Positions 24,512-32,179 of a DNA stretch of 38,193 nt are shown piece by piece. This DNA is from Trebonia sp030042015 (GTDB taxonomy: Bacteria; Actinomycetota; Actinomycetes; Streptosporangiales; Streptosporangiaceae). The stretch spans positions 1 through 38,193 of the forward strand of contig NZ_JASIAL010000172.1 in NCBI RefSeq assembly GCF_030042015.1, in the 5' to 3' direction. Position 1 is the first letter of the stretch. The number at the start of each line of letters is the position of its first letter. The translations under genes were made by a program, and so were the position numbers. The notes beneath the pieces were generated by a model. It ran no database searches, was not told where the DNA came from, and saw nothing but the letters and a program-made list of their open reading frames with translations.

Positions 24512-25653
24512 GACCGCTGATAAGAGCCGGACGGGAAATTGTATCCGTTGGGGTTATAGGCGCTGGAATTTTCGGTGTGTGTGCCGCCCTGGAACTCGCT
24601 GACTCGGGACTTGCAGTTACTCTTTATGAGAAGCGTGATGATATCGTGCGAGGTACAACTGCGCGGAACTTCTTCCGAGTCCATCGCGGCTATCACTACC
24701 CTCGGGATCTGGCCACCGCTCGGGCTGCGCGCGACGGTTACGAATTGTTCGCGAGAACCTTCTCGGATGCGCTCACTGCGCACGCGCCTCATCACTACGC
24801 TATCGCCGCAGCAGGCTCGCGGACAACGGCCGAGATGTTTGAAGAACATTGTGACTTGCTAGGCATTCGAGCGCGACTTGTTCGAGTGCAGGACCTAGTG
24901 CCAGGTTCTGTAGAAGCATGTTTCGAGGTTGATGAGGTCTACTACGATACGACGCTGCTCAGGAAAATCGCATGGCAGCGTCTGCTGGCAGCGGGTGTGC
25001 TTGTCGAAGTCAAGCACACCCATACTGCCCATGACATTGCGCAGAGGCACGACTTCTTGGTGATCGCTGTCTATGGAGCGCTGAACGAGATCCTCCAGGA
25101 ACTGGAGCGACCCGCAGTTGAACTCCAATACGAGCTCTGTGAAGTGCCCATCGTGCATGCCCCTGATATGGGCCGGTCCAGCTTTGTCGTGCTAGACGGA
25201 CCATTTATCTCAGTCGCGCCGTACGGAGACGGCTGCCATATTTTCTACGATGTCGTAAACAGCGTGCACGAGCGGTCCGTCGGGTATGCCAATCCATTCT
25301 CCCAGTACTTCACCACGGAGCCCGGTGAGCTGAGGTCACCTCTTTACCCGCGGACTAGATTCGACCCAATCCTGTCCTCGGCACGACGGTTCCTCGTGCC
25401 CCTAGCGAACGTTACTCACGTGGGATCGCTGTTCTCGGAACGGGTGATCATTCCCAGAGTCGAAAAGACCGATGCTCGGCCAACCGTAGTCACTTGGGTC
25501 TCACCCACCATGATTTCTATCCTGTCGGGCAAGGTAAGTACCTCCGTCGTGACAGCTCGATTCATTGCCGCATCGATAGCGTCGAGAGTGGGCGGTGCCG
25601 CGGCGGCACGGCCGTCCGCGTTGCTGGCTACGGACGAGAACCGCCTGTTGTGA
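24508..25653 (+). CDS. FAD-dependent oxidoreductase (DAO-like)
   Basis: A 381-residue flavoprotein. The dinucleotide motif GVIGAGIFGVCAALELADSG spans 15-34, followed by VTLYEKRDD and an acidic/basic FAD contact. The C-terminal region repeats the family pattern (VVTWVSPTMISILSGKVSTS) seen where the FAD pyrophosphate is held. It resembles glycine/D-amino-acid oxidase-type enzymes that oxidise amines or C-N and C-O bonds. Coupled in ATGA to the Gfo/Idh/MocA gene, so the two probably act in sequence on one sugar or amine. No signal peptide. Low G+C relative to the chromosome. Confidence 0.82.
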   Translation: MRPLIRAGREIVSVGVIGAGIFGVCAALELADSGLAVTLYEKRDDIVRGTTARNFFRVHRGYHYPRDLATARAARDGYELFARTFSDALTAHAPHHYAIAAAGSRTTAEMFEEHCDLLGIRARLVRVQDLVPGSVEACFEVDEVYYDTTLLRKIAWQRLLAAGVLVEVKHTHTAHDIAQRHDFLVIAVYGALNEILQELERPAVELQYELCEVPIVHAPDMGRSSFVVLDGPFISVAPYGDGCHIFYDVVNSVHERSVGYANPFSQYFTTEPGELRSPLYPRTRFDPILSSARRFLVPLANVTHVGSLFSERVIIPRVEKTDARPTVVTWVSPTMISILSGKVSTSVVTARFIAASIASRVGGAAAARPSALLATDENRLL

Positions 25654-25675
25654 TCTTGGTGACTCTGCGACGTGG

Positions 25676-25795
25676 ATGCGGGTAGTGAACGCTGCTGGCG
25701 AGGGCAAGGAAGGGGTTGCGTTAGCAATGAAAAATCGCCTAGCCTCCTGGGTAGTGTCACAAAAACTGGCCGACTCTTGTGCCACTAGACAGTGA
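25676..25795 (+). CDS. Possible 39-residue peptide, unknown
   Basis: The only sizeable gap inside the rightward operon holds an open frame from ATG 25676 to TGA 25793-25795. A second ATG at 25727 follows AAGGAAGGGG by 11 bases and would give MKNRLASWVVSQKLADSCATRQ minus nothing else. No homology is recognised. With radical SAM enzymes in the cluster, a small peptide deserves notice, but chance is the simpler explanation. Confidence 0.2.
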   Translation: MRVVNAAGEGKEGVALAMKNRLASWVVSQKLADSCATRQ

Positions 25796-25806
25796 ACGGA
25801 GTTGTA

Positions 25807-26778
25807 ATGTGTCGCCGTTCGGTACTTGTCACGGGAGCTGGGGGGTTCATCGGTTCAGTGCTCGTCGCAGCCTTGCTGAGACTCGGCTGGGACGTAGCGG
25901 CTGTCGATCAAGATTCCAGTAGGCTCAACCGGTTGTTGCGGTTTTCCGGTACTGGCAACCTGCATGCGTTCCGCGTGGACATCACCAGCCAGGCGGATAT
26001 CGCTGATGTGGTGATGCGGGCGAAGCCGACGTCGATCGTTCATCTAGCCGCACTTCATCTCATCCCAGTGTGCGAGGCCCAGCCGAGACAAACGGTCGAA
26101 GTGAACATAGGCGGGCTCGTTAACGTCTTGGACGCAGCCGACCGTTCGCGAACCGAGTTTGTTCTCTTCGCCTCGTCAGCCGATGTATACGCCGCGTCAG
26201 CGGATCCGGCGGCCGAAGGCGACCAAGCTCGGCCATCGACCATGTACGGGATCACCAAACTGATTGGCGAGCGGTTGGTATCCGAATGGGCCGACGGTCA
26301 GCCAGGGCGGCGTGCAACAAACATGAGGATCTTCAACGTGTACGGGTCCGGCGACGGTAACCCACATGTCATTCCCGACATTCTCCGACACCTTCAACAG
26401 GGAGATGAGATCAGGGTCGGCAACGTCGAAGCAAGCCGTGACTTTATACACGTGGATGATCTGGTCGATTTGCTGTGCCTTGTGCTGGAGTCCAGTGCCC
26501 CTCCAGCACTTCTAAACGCGGGTACCGGCTCGGCCACGAAGGTGTCGGCAGTCCTTGATATGATCCAAGATCTCGTCGGCCGCCCGCTCACGTTGGTGTC
26601 TGACTCCGCACGGGTCAGAGCGAACGACCGTATCTGCTTGAGGGCGGACACGTCGCAGTTGCGCTCGTTGTTTCCGGGGTACGATCCGCGTCACATCGAG
26701 ACTGGTCTGCGTGACATCCTGACAGCCAAAGGCGCGCCCCTCGGTAGGCTTCGGCACAGCAAAGCAGGACTGGCTTAG
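25807..26778 (+). CDS. NAD-dependent epimerase/dehydratase (extended SDR)
   Basis: A 323-residue sugar-nucleotide enzyme starting at ATG 25807, six bases after GGAG; the upstream GTG 25792 lacks a binding site. NAD motif TGAGGFIG lies near residue 10, active-site serine in LFASSADVY, and Tyr/Lys in MYGITK. RIFNVYGSGDG and SRDFIHVDDLVDLLCLVLE are standard for GalE-like epimerases and dTDP/UDP-sugar dehydratases. It would modify a nucleotide sugar for the glycosyltransferases downstream, the nearest of which starts 11 bases after its stop. Exact substrate unknown. Confidence 0.85.
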   Translation: MCRRSVLVTGAGGFIGSVLVAALLRLGWDVAAVDQDSSRLNRLLRFSGTGNLHAFRVDITSQADIADVVMRAKPTSIVHLAALHLIPVCEAQPRQTVEVNIGGLVNVLDAADRSRTEFVLFASSADVYAASADPAAEGDQARPSTMYGITKLIGERLVSEWADGQPGRRATNMRIFNVYGSGDGNPHVIPDILRHLQQGDEIRVGNVEASRDFIHVDDLVDLLCLVLESSAPPALLNAGTGSATKVSAVLDMIQDLVGRPLTLVSDSARVRANDRICLRADTSQLRSLFPGYDPRHIETGLRDILTAKGAPLGRLRHSKAGLA

Positions 26779-26789
26779 GCTCGATCGGA

Positions 26790-27920
26790 ATGCCTTCAAT
26801 CTGCTTTATTGCCACGAACCAAGGTGTCCCCTGGGGTGCCAGCGAATTTCTATGGGCGGGTACGGCTCATGCAATAGCAACCCAAGGCGGGGCTGAGGTA
26901 AATGTGTGCATCAAAGACTGGTCAGTCGGGCTTGATCCCATCGAAACTCTTAGGTCGATCGGGTGCAGAATCATCGCTAGGCCCATCGAGGAGGACGAGC
27001 GAGCGTTCGAGATGTGCGAGGTGCCGCTGGGGCCGGCGGCAGAAGTCTTGCGTCTCCGGCCCGACCTAGTGGTGATCTCCCACGGCGACAACCGAGAAGG
27101 ACTACCGTGGATGGAGTTCTGCGCTAGGCACCAACTCCGCTATGTGAGCGTGGCGCACAGGGCGAGCGAATGGGATTGGCCGCCGCCGTTCTTGGTCCTC
27201 CGGTTGAGATCGGCGTATCTCGCTGCCCGCGCAGCTCACTTCGTATCCGACCACAACCGGCAGTTGACCGAGAAAATGATCTGCGCTCATCTTCGGAACT
27301 CTGCGATCGTGCGAAACCCATTCAACGTCAGCTACGCCAGCCCGCTCCCTTGGCCCGGCCACCACGGGATGCTGCGCATGGCATGTGTCGCCCGGCTCGA
27401 CCTCGAGTCGAAGGCACACGATGTCCTCTTTGCTGTCTTGTCAGCGCCAAAGTGGCGACACCGCACGCTTCACCTCGATGTGGTAGGCCGGGAGGGACCC
27501 CACTCACAAGTCATCCGCGATCTCAGCCGGTTTCTGGACTTGCAGCACGTCACGTTTCAGGATTCGGTCAAGCAGATTAGCTCCGTGTGGGCGCAGTGCC
27601 ACGCACTTGTCCTGCCCTCACGCAAGGAAGGGCTACCGGTGGCGATCGTGGAAGCCATGCTGTCGGGGCGTCCGTGCTTGGTCACGGAGGTGGGCGGCTC
27701 GTCAGAGGTAGTCGAGCACGGCCGCTCGGGATGGGTGGCTGAGAGTCCCACGTTCAAGGCACTGGACCGGGCACTTGACCTCGCCTGGGAATCGCGGGAC
27801 GAGTGGGCGGCCATGGGGTCATTTGCTGCCCGCGCCATCCGTTCCTTGGTACCTGCCGACCCGGCCGGACAGTATGCGGACGTTTTGACGAAGATCCTTA
27901 ACGAGCGCGATCATGACTGA
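26790..27920 (+). CDS. Family 4 glycosyltransferase
   Basis: A 376-residue GT-B protein: SICFIATNQGVPWGASEFLW at the N-terminus, LVVISHGDNREGLPW, MACVARLDLESKAHDVLFAV starting the second lobe, and VLPSRKEGLPVAIVEAMLSG with the E-x7-E motif. Retaining sugar transfer from a nucleotide donor is expected. It starts 11 bases after the epimerase stop and is in the rightward operon. The ribosome binding site is weak. Acceptor unknown. Confidence 0.87.
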   Translation: MPSICFIATNQGVPWGASEFLWAGTAHAIATQGGAEVNVCIKDWSVGLDPIETLRSIGCRIIARPIEEDERAFEMCEVPLGPAAEVLRLRPDLVVISHGDNREGLPWMEFCARHQLRYVSVAHRASEWDWPPPFLVLRLRSAYLAARAAHFVSDHNRQLTEKMICAHLRNSAIVRNPFNVSYASPLPWPGHHGMLRMACVARLDLESKAHDVLFAVLSAPKWRHRTLHLDVVGREGPHSQVIRDLSRFLDLQHVTFQDSVKQISSVWAQCHALVLPSRKEGLPVAIVEAMLSGRPCLVTEVGGSSEVVEHGRSGWVAESPTFKALDRALDLAWESRDEWAAMGSFAARAIRSLVPADPAGQYADVLTKILNERDHD

Positions 27921-27949
27921 ACCGGACGAACGGATGCGGGAGGAAGGCA

Positions 27950-28792
27950 TTGTCACTAAACGCTGCCCTAAGCGTGGTTGTCATCACCGCATCGGTCGGA
28001 AGACCAGCACTTCGACGATGCGCGGAGAGCGTACAAGCGCAAGACTTCGACGCTGTGCGGCACCTTGTCGTTGTTGATGGCCCGGCGTTCGCGTCCGGCG
28101 CCGCCCAGGCACTGGAGCATGTCAGTCGCAACAAGCAGCTGGAGGTCATAGTCCTGCCGCGGAACACCGGGCACTCGTCGCATTTCGGATATCGCATATA
28201 TGGTGCAATGCCGTTGCTAGTTGATGACGACGTCATTTGTTACTTGGACGAGGATAATTGGTTCGATCGGGACCATGTATCCATGGTCGTCGATTCCATG
28301 TGCGATACCGACGCAAACTGGGCCTACAGCTTGCGAAGGATATGCAAGGACGACGGTGAGCTGATCTGTGAAGACGATTCGGACAGCCTGGGCTACTGGC
28401 CGAAGATCGCGACAAGGTTGCCCGACGGGTGGCTGGAGGATGACGATGAGGTCCGGATGCACGCGGACTACCCTCATCTCGTGGACTCGAGTTGTTATGC
28501 CTTGCCCAGAGAATTGGCCTGCGCGATTGCGCCGCTATGGCAAAAACTGCACGCGGACTCGGTGGTGCCCTCGTTCCTCGTTCCGCGACATACTGGCGTC
28601 TGCACCGGCAAGAGCACCGTCAACTATGCACTCGGCGGTGGTTCCGGTACACCGTCGGAGTGGTTCACTGATGGCAACCGCTTCGTCCGCGGGCTCTACG
28701 CCTCGGCTCCGCTGCCGTGGAGACAATCACCACAGAAACTCGGGCCCGGGTCTCTCGCGCATCCAGCGTTCTCTCCGCCGCCCGGGCAATGA
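27950..28792 (+). CDS. Family 2 glycosyltransferase (TTG start)
   Basis: A 280-residue GT-A protein: LSVVVITASVGRPALRRCAESV, HLVVVDGPAF, and ICYLDEDNWFDRDHV with the metal-binding acidic residues. Its middle (WAYSLRRICKDDGE) matches the layout of the GT2 at 21325, suggesting similar substrates. TTG 27950 follows GGGAGGAAGG and starts just before the fold, so it is preferred. A short overlapping frame begins at ATG 27913 in another register and looks spurious. It is the last gene of the rightward operon, convergent with the dioxygenase. Confidence 0.83.
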   Translation: MSLNAALSVVVITASVGRPALRRCAESVQAQDFDAVRHLVVVDGPAFASGAAQALEHVSRNKQLEVIVLPRNTGHSSHFGYRIYGAMPLLVDDDVICYLDEDNWFDRDHVSMVVDSMCDTDANWAYSLRRICKDDGELICEDDSDSLGYWPKIATRLPDGWLEDDDEVRMHADYPHLVDSSCYALPRELACAIAPLWQKLHADSVVPSFLVPRHTGVCTGKSTVNYALGGGSGTPSEWFTDGNRFVRGLYASAPLPWRQSPQKLGPGSLAHPAFSPPPGQ

Positions 28793-28872
28793 GCTGTGCA
28801 TCTGCGATGCGCGGGGTCCCGCTTACGGCCAGACAAGCCATGAAGCCGACATTGCCGTGGAACACGACGGAA

Positions 28873-29676
28873 CTATCGCTCGGTGCCAGGAAGCCGCGCC
28901 TGGTAGTGATGATTACTGATATGGAGAAGCTGCTTCCTGACCGCTGTGCTGGCCGACGCTCGCAACCGGTCGGACGGCTCGTAGCCGGGCCAGGGTTTCA
29001 TCCAAATATGACCATAGTTGTACTGAAGCACCCTTCGTGTCCGGCTTCCCACGTTTGGCATTGCAGCGTGTTGCACCCGACCGTGGAAGATCAGGACATC
29101 CCCAGGGGAGGCAAGGAACGGTACCTTGCCAGCCATGTCACGCGGATCTGCAGGCACCGGAAGGATGTCGTTGTACGAGAGCCGGTGACTTCCGGGGATG
29201 AGGGCCGTAGGACCGTCGTTCAGATCTTTGATCTCGTCGAGCGGAATCGAGGCCTTGAGCATCAAGGGTATGGGTGCCCCGATGGGTCCTGTCAACGCCT
29301 CGTCAAGATGCCAGTGGCTGGTATCGCCCCACCCTTGGCCGGGTGGTGTCACGAAGTACGAGGTGTCGAGCATGGCGACGCTGCTGCCCATCAACTCGCG
29401 TACCACCGGGAAGAACGCCACGTGATCCAGTAGTTCGACGAACTCATCGCCGTACTCGATCAGCGGTTCAACGCGACGGAGATAGGGGTGGTCGGAGCCG
29501 ATTCTGTTTGGGCTGTCGAGCCACCGCTGTTCGGCCCGGTCCGCAGCGGTACGTAGGGACTGGATCTCCTTCTGCGTGAAGGCTCCCCGTAGGACTATGT
29601 ATCCATCACGGTCGAATGATTCCTGCTGCTCGGCGGTAATTCCGATACCCAGGTAACCTGGAGTGGCCATGTTCAT
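28873..29676 (-). CDS. Phytanoyl-CoA dioxygenase (PhyH)-family Fe(II)/2-oxoglutarate enzyme
   Basis: A 267-residue oxygenase. The iron triad is visible: H123-x-D125 in HWHLDEA and the distal His203 in GRVQHAAMPN, followed by arginines in SRTRR (212-215) to bind 2-oxoglutarate. The opening FDRDGYIVLRGAFT is the family N-terminus. PhyH relatives in natural-product clusters hydroxylate, desaturate or epoxidise small molecules. It lies just right of the rightward operon, convergent with it. ATG 29676 and ATG 29670 are both possible starts. Substrate unknown. Confidence 0.88.
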   Translation of the reverse strand: MNMATPGYLGIGITAEQQESFDRDGYIVLRGAFTQKEIQSLRTAADRAEQRWLDSPNRIGSDHPYLRRVEPLIEYGDEFVELLDHVAFFPVVRELMGSSVAMLDTSYFVTPPGQGWGDTSHWHLDEALTGPIGAPIPLMLKASIPLDEIKDLNDGPTALIPGSHRLSYNDILPVPADPRDMAGKVPFLASPGDVLIFHGRVQHAAMPNVGSRTRRVLQYNYGHIWMKPWPGYEPSDRLRASASTAVRKQLLHISNHHYQARLPGTER

Positions 29677-29773
29677 TCCGCATTCTGTTGTAAGAAACTA
29701 CTTTGTGTACTAAACGTCAGGTCTGCAGCCGTGCCGCGACCCAGGCTGGCGTTTGTGGTTGTGAGTAATACCG

Positions 29774-30745
29774 CTACATCGGAGCTGGATGGCCATCGCG
29801 CAGTTTGCCGACCCACTGCCCGAAGAACTGCCCTAGCCCAGCAACGAGTGCGTTCGAAGCGAAGCCGGTCGATCGCTTGTGCAGAACAAGTCCTTTCAGC
29901 TTGGGCAGGTGCCGCGAAAGTGGCAAGTCGTGTGCGCGAAGCAGGGCGACGCTCGAGCGTCCCCACATCACACGTTGCTGCCACTCCGCCCAGCCGATCC
30001 GCAGTGAATAGCGCACAACCGCCGTCGGAATGATGTCAATGCGAAGCCCGGCCTCGCCTGCGCGCCAGGCTAGATCGGTGTCTTCGCATGTTCCGACATT
30101 GGGACAAAAGCCGCTGAGCAGGTCCCATGCCTCTCGCGTAACGGCGCAGTTGCTGCCATAAATCGCTTGGCGATACCAGAAGTCCAGATCCGGCGCGACT
30201 CTACGCGCGCGACCGCCTGAAACGAACTCCAACACCCCTCCGACGACGTCGGATTCGCCGGAGGACAGCCGTTTACGCAATTCAGACAGCCAGTTGTCAT
30301 AAGCGATATCATCGGAATCGACGAATGCTATCAGCCTTGCGCGGCCATTTAGCCATTGAACACCGCTATTTCGGGCTGTCGCCGCGCCCAGTCGGGCGGG
30401 GAACTCCATCCAGACTGTCGTCCCGTCGCGTAGCACGGTCTCGGAACAGTCATGCGTTGTCGCACGCGGCCCGTTCCACACAACGACGAGGCAGTCCGCG
30501 TCCCGCAACTGCGGGATGACGACTTCGACTTGCTTACACATGCAACCCGCAGCAGGTATGACTACCGCACAATCGAATTCGCCTGCATGCTCAGTGGCGG
30601 CGGGCGTGCTCTGAACAGTTGAGACTCCGCCGACCGGATCTCGATCACGCCGCCGTATCACGTCAGCTCCTCGTAGGTAGATTGGTGCGTTCTTGAGAAG
30701 ACCATCATCGCCTACCGCTAGGGATATGCCTACATTTGCTGGCAT
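29774..30745 (-). CDS. Family 2 glycosyltransferase
   Basis: A 323-residue protein. The GT-A fold begins near residue 58 (FDCAVVIPAAG), later ARLGAATARNSGVQWLNGR and LIAFVDSDDIAYDNWL with the D-x-D motif, then SNCAVTREAWDLLSGF and GTCEDTDLAWRAGEAG in the acceptor half. The first 55 residues do not match the fold and the true start may be internal. It is transcribed toward the dioxygenase, 97 bases away, so the two may be one transcript. This is the last cargo gene before the integration module. Confidence 0.82.
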   Translation of the reverse strand: MPANVGISLAVGDDGLLKNAPIYLRGADVIRRRDRDPVGGVSTVQSTPAATEHAGEFDCAVVIPAAGCMCKQVEVVIPQLRDADCLVVVWNGPRATTHDCSETVLRDGTTVWMEFPARLGAATARNSGVQWLNGRARLIAFVDSDDIAYDNWLSELRKRLSSGESDVVGGVLEFVSGGRARRVAPDLDFWYRQAIYGSNCAVTREAWDLLSGFCPNVGTCEDTDLAWRAGEAGLRIDIIPTAVVRYSLRIGWAEWQQRVMWGRSSVALLRAHDLPLSRHLPKLKGLVLHKRSTGFASNALVAGLGQFFGQWVGKLRDGHPAPM

Positions 30746-30845
30746 TTTGACCGCACTGCCTTGGCGACTTCACGGACTCGACGTCGGCATCAAGCGGAGG
30801 ATCAGTCATGCTCACCTCTCCGCTATCCGCTCACACCTCCACGCC

Positions 30846-31157
30846 TCACCTGAGCGCCGACGATGCCGAGAAAGCAGGGCCGGACAAGGTGATGCTCTCC
30901 TGAGGGTGCGGGCCAGGGCATAAGGCGGCTGGTCCGGAGCCTGCTGTGGTGTCCTCGATGCCGAGGGCTTCCAGCAGCGCCGACCTGGGCACCCGGAACT
31001 TGCGGCCGACCGGGATCACCCGGCAGGGGAACTGGCCTGCCCGCGCCAGTTCGTAGGATCGCGTCCTCCCGAGGCCGAATGCGCGCCCCGCCGTCGCGAG
31101 GTCCACGCTCACGGGGAGTGCGAGCAGCTCATCCTTCTGCATCTGCAGCTCGCTCAT
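30846..31157 (-). CDS. Small HTH (excisionase-type) DNA-binding protein
   Basis: A 103-residue protein starting at ATG 31157. Residues 13-65 form an excisionase/MerR-like winged helix: VSVDLATAGRAFGLGRTRSY, LARAGQFPCRVIPVGRKFRV, PRSALLEALGI. Such proteins are standard in the integration modules of actinomycete elements, where they direct excision or regulate replication genes. The C-terminal 35 residues are disordered. It is 11 bases downstream of the next excisionase-like gene, so the two form a small operon. Confidence 0.75.
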   Translation of the reverse strand: MSELQMQKDELLALPVSVDLATAGRAFGLGRTRSYELARAGQFPCRVIPVGRKFRVPRSALLEALGIEDTTAGSGPAALCPGPHPQESITLSGPAFSASSALR

Positions 31158-31168
31158 CTGCGGGAACC

Positions 31169-31390
31169 TCAAGCGGTCGGGCGCGAGGTGTCCGCGGCGC
31201 GCTCCTGCTCGGCGAGCCACTGCATGACGTCGCCGCGCCGGAAGTAGATCCTCCGGCCTGCGCGGTGCCCCTTCGGTCCCTGGTCTTGGTGCCGGAGCCA
31301 CCGCAGGGTGCCCACTGAACGGCGGGTGATCGCGGAGACGTCTTCGATAAGTAGAAGGTCCTCCGAACTTGGTGTCGCGCTGGGAGCCAT
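31169..31390 (-). CDS. Probable excisionase (Xis-like HTH)
   Basis: A 73-residue protein: LLLIEDVSAITRRSVGTLRW, then HRAGRRIYFRRGDVMQWLAE, the HTH_17/MerR-type excisionase fold. With the integrase and the recQ attachment site in the same module, a role as recombination directionality factor is likely. It is transcribed away from the XRE regulator; the gap between them holds palindromes. Which of the two small HTH proteins is the true Xis cannot be said. Confidence 0.75.
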   Translation of the reverse strand: MAPSATPSSEDLLLIEDVSAITRRSVGTLRWLRHQDQGPKGHRAGRRIYFRRGDVMQWLAEQERAADTSRPTA

Positions 31391-31434
31391 ACCGGCCTCC
31401 TGTTCTTCAACGGCAACCTGTTCGTGCCTTAGAG

Positions 31435-31493
31435 GCTACAGCATGGTAATGTACATTCCAAGAAGATAGCTGATGACAACCAACAGCTGTAGC
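31435..31493. promoter_or_regulatory. Operator region between xis-like and XRE genes
   Basis: GCTACAGC at 31435-31442 and GCTGTAGC at 31486-31493 are a perfect 8-bp inverted pair, 43 bases apart. Between them is the 10-bp palindrome AATGTACATT at 31448-31457. The arrangement suits binding of the XRE regulator to repress both divergent promoters, as in phage-type switches. Binding is inferred. Confidence 0.55.
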
Positions 31494-31501
31494 GTGCAGG
31501 G

Positions 31502-32179
31502 ATGAAGCAACCGCGCGAGAAGACCGCAGAGATACTCGGTGCTAACGTCCGGTACCTGCGTGAGCATGCGTCGATCTCACAGGTGGAGCTTGCACGGCGC
31601 ATGACAGAGCGGGGCTGGTCGTGGCACCAGTCCACGGTCTACCGGGTCGAGACCGGGAAGCAGTCGGTGCGGTTCGATGAAGCGCTCGACCTCGCGGACC
31701 TGCTTGAGGTGACGCTCGACCGTCTCACGTGGGCGATTGGGGAGGCCGCCGAGCAGGAAGTCGCCAGGCACGCCATCACCGGTCTCCGGGAGCGCATGCA
31801 GGAGGCGGCCGTGGCGATTACTCTGCTCCGCGTCGCCCAGGCGACGGCCAGGCGCATCGCTACAACCGCAGCAGACAGTGAATACCCGCGCATTCGCGAA
31901 CTGGCCGGTGACATTAAGCGAGACCTGCCATCGGTCAGCCTCGACGCCGTGCTCGGACTCGCAAACATCCTGTGGAGCCGATACAAGCAGCAGGGAACGG
32001 GGTGGGACCCGGGCAACTACGTGCAGATCTGGGATGACCTGCACGCGAACACCAGCCTCCAAAAGGCACTAGAGGGCATCAACGAGTCTTACGGCACCGA
32101 CGGCAAGGACCCTGACGACCTCGATGCCGATGCGCTCGACCGCGATAATCGCGATTCACCCCGAGAGGAGGACCCGTGA
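31502..32179 (+). CDS. XRE-family regulator of the integration module
   Basis: A 225-residue protein. Residues 8-66 form an XRE helix-turn-helix (LGANVRYLREHASISQVELA, WSWHQSTVYRVETGKQSVRF). The remainder is helical with an acidic tail (DDLDADALDRDNRDSPREED). It sits directly upstream of the integrase and overlaps it (GTGA), so it is co-transcribed with int and opposite to the xis-like genes. A repressor that chooses between integration and excision is likely. Confidence 0.83.
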   Translation: MKQPREKTAEILGANVRYLREHASISQVELARRMTERGWSWHQSTVYRVETGKQSVRFDEALDLADLLEVTLDRLTWAIGEAAEQEVARHAITGLRERMQEAAVAITLLRVAQATARRIATTAADSEYPRIRELAGDIKRDLPSVSLDAVLGLANILWSRYKQQGTGWDPGNYVQIWDDLHANTSLQKALEGINESYGTDGKDPDDLDADALDRDNRDSPREEDP

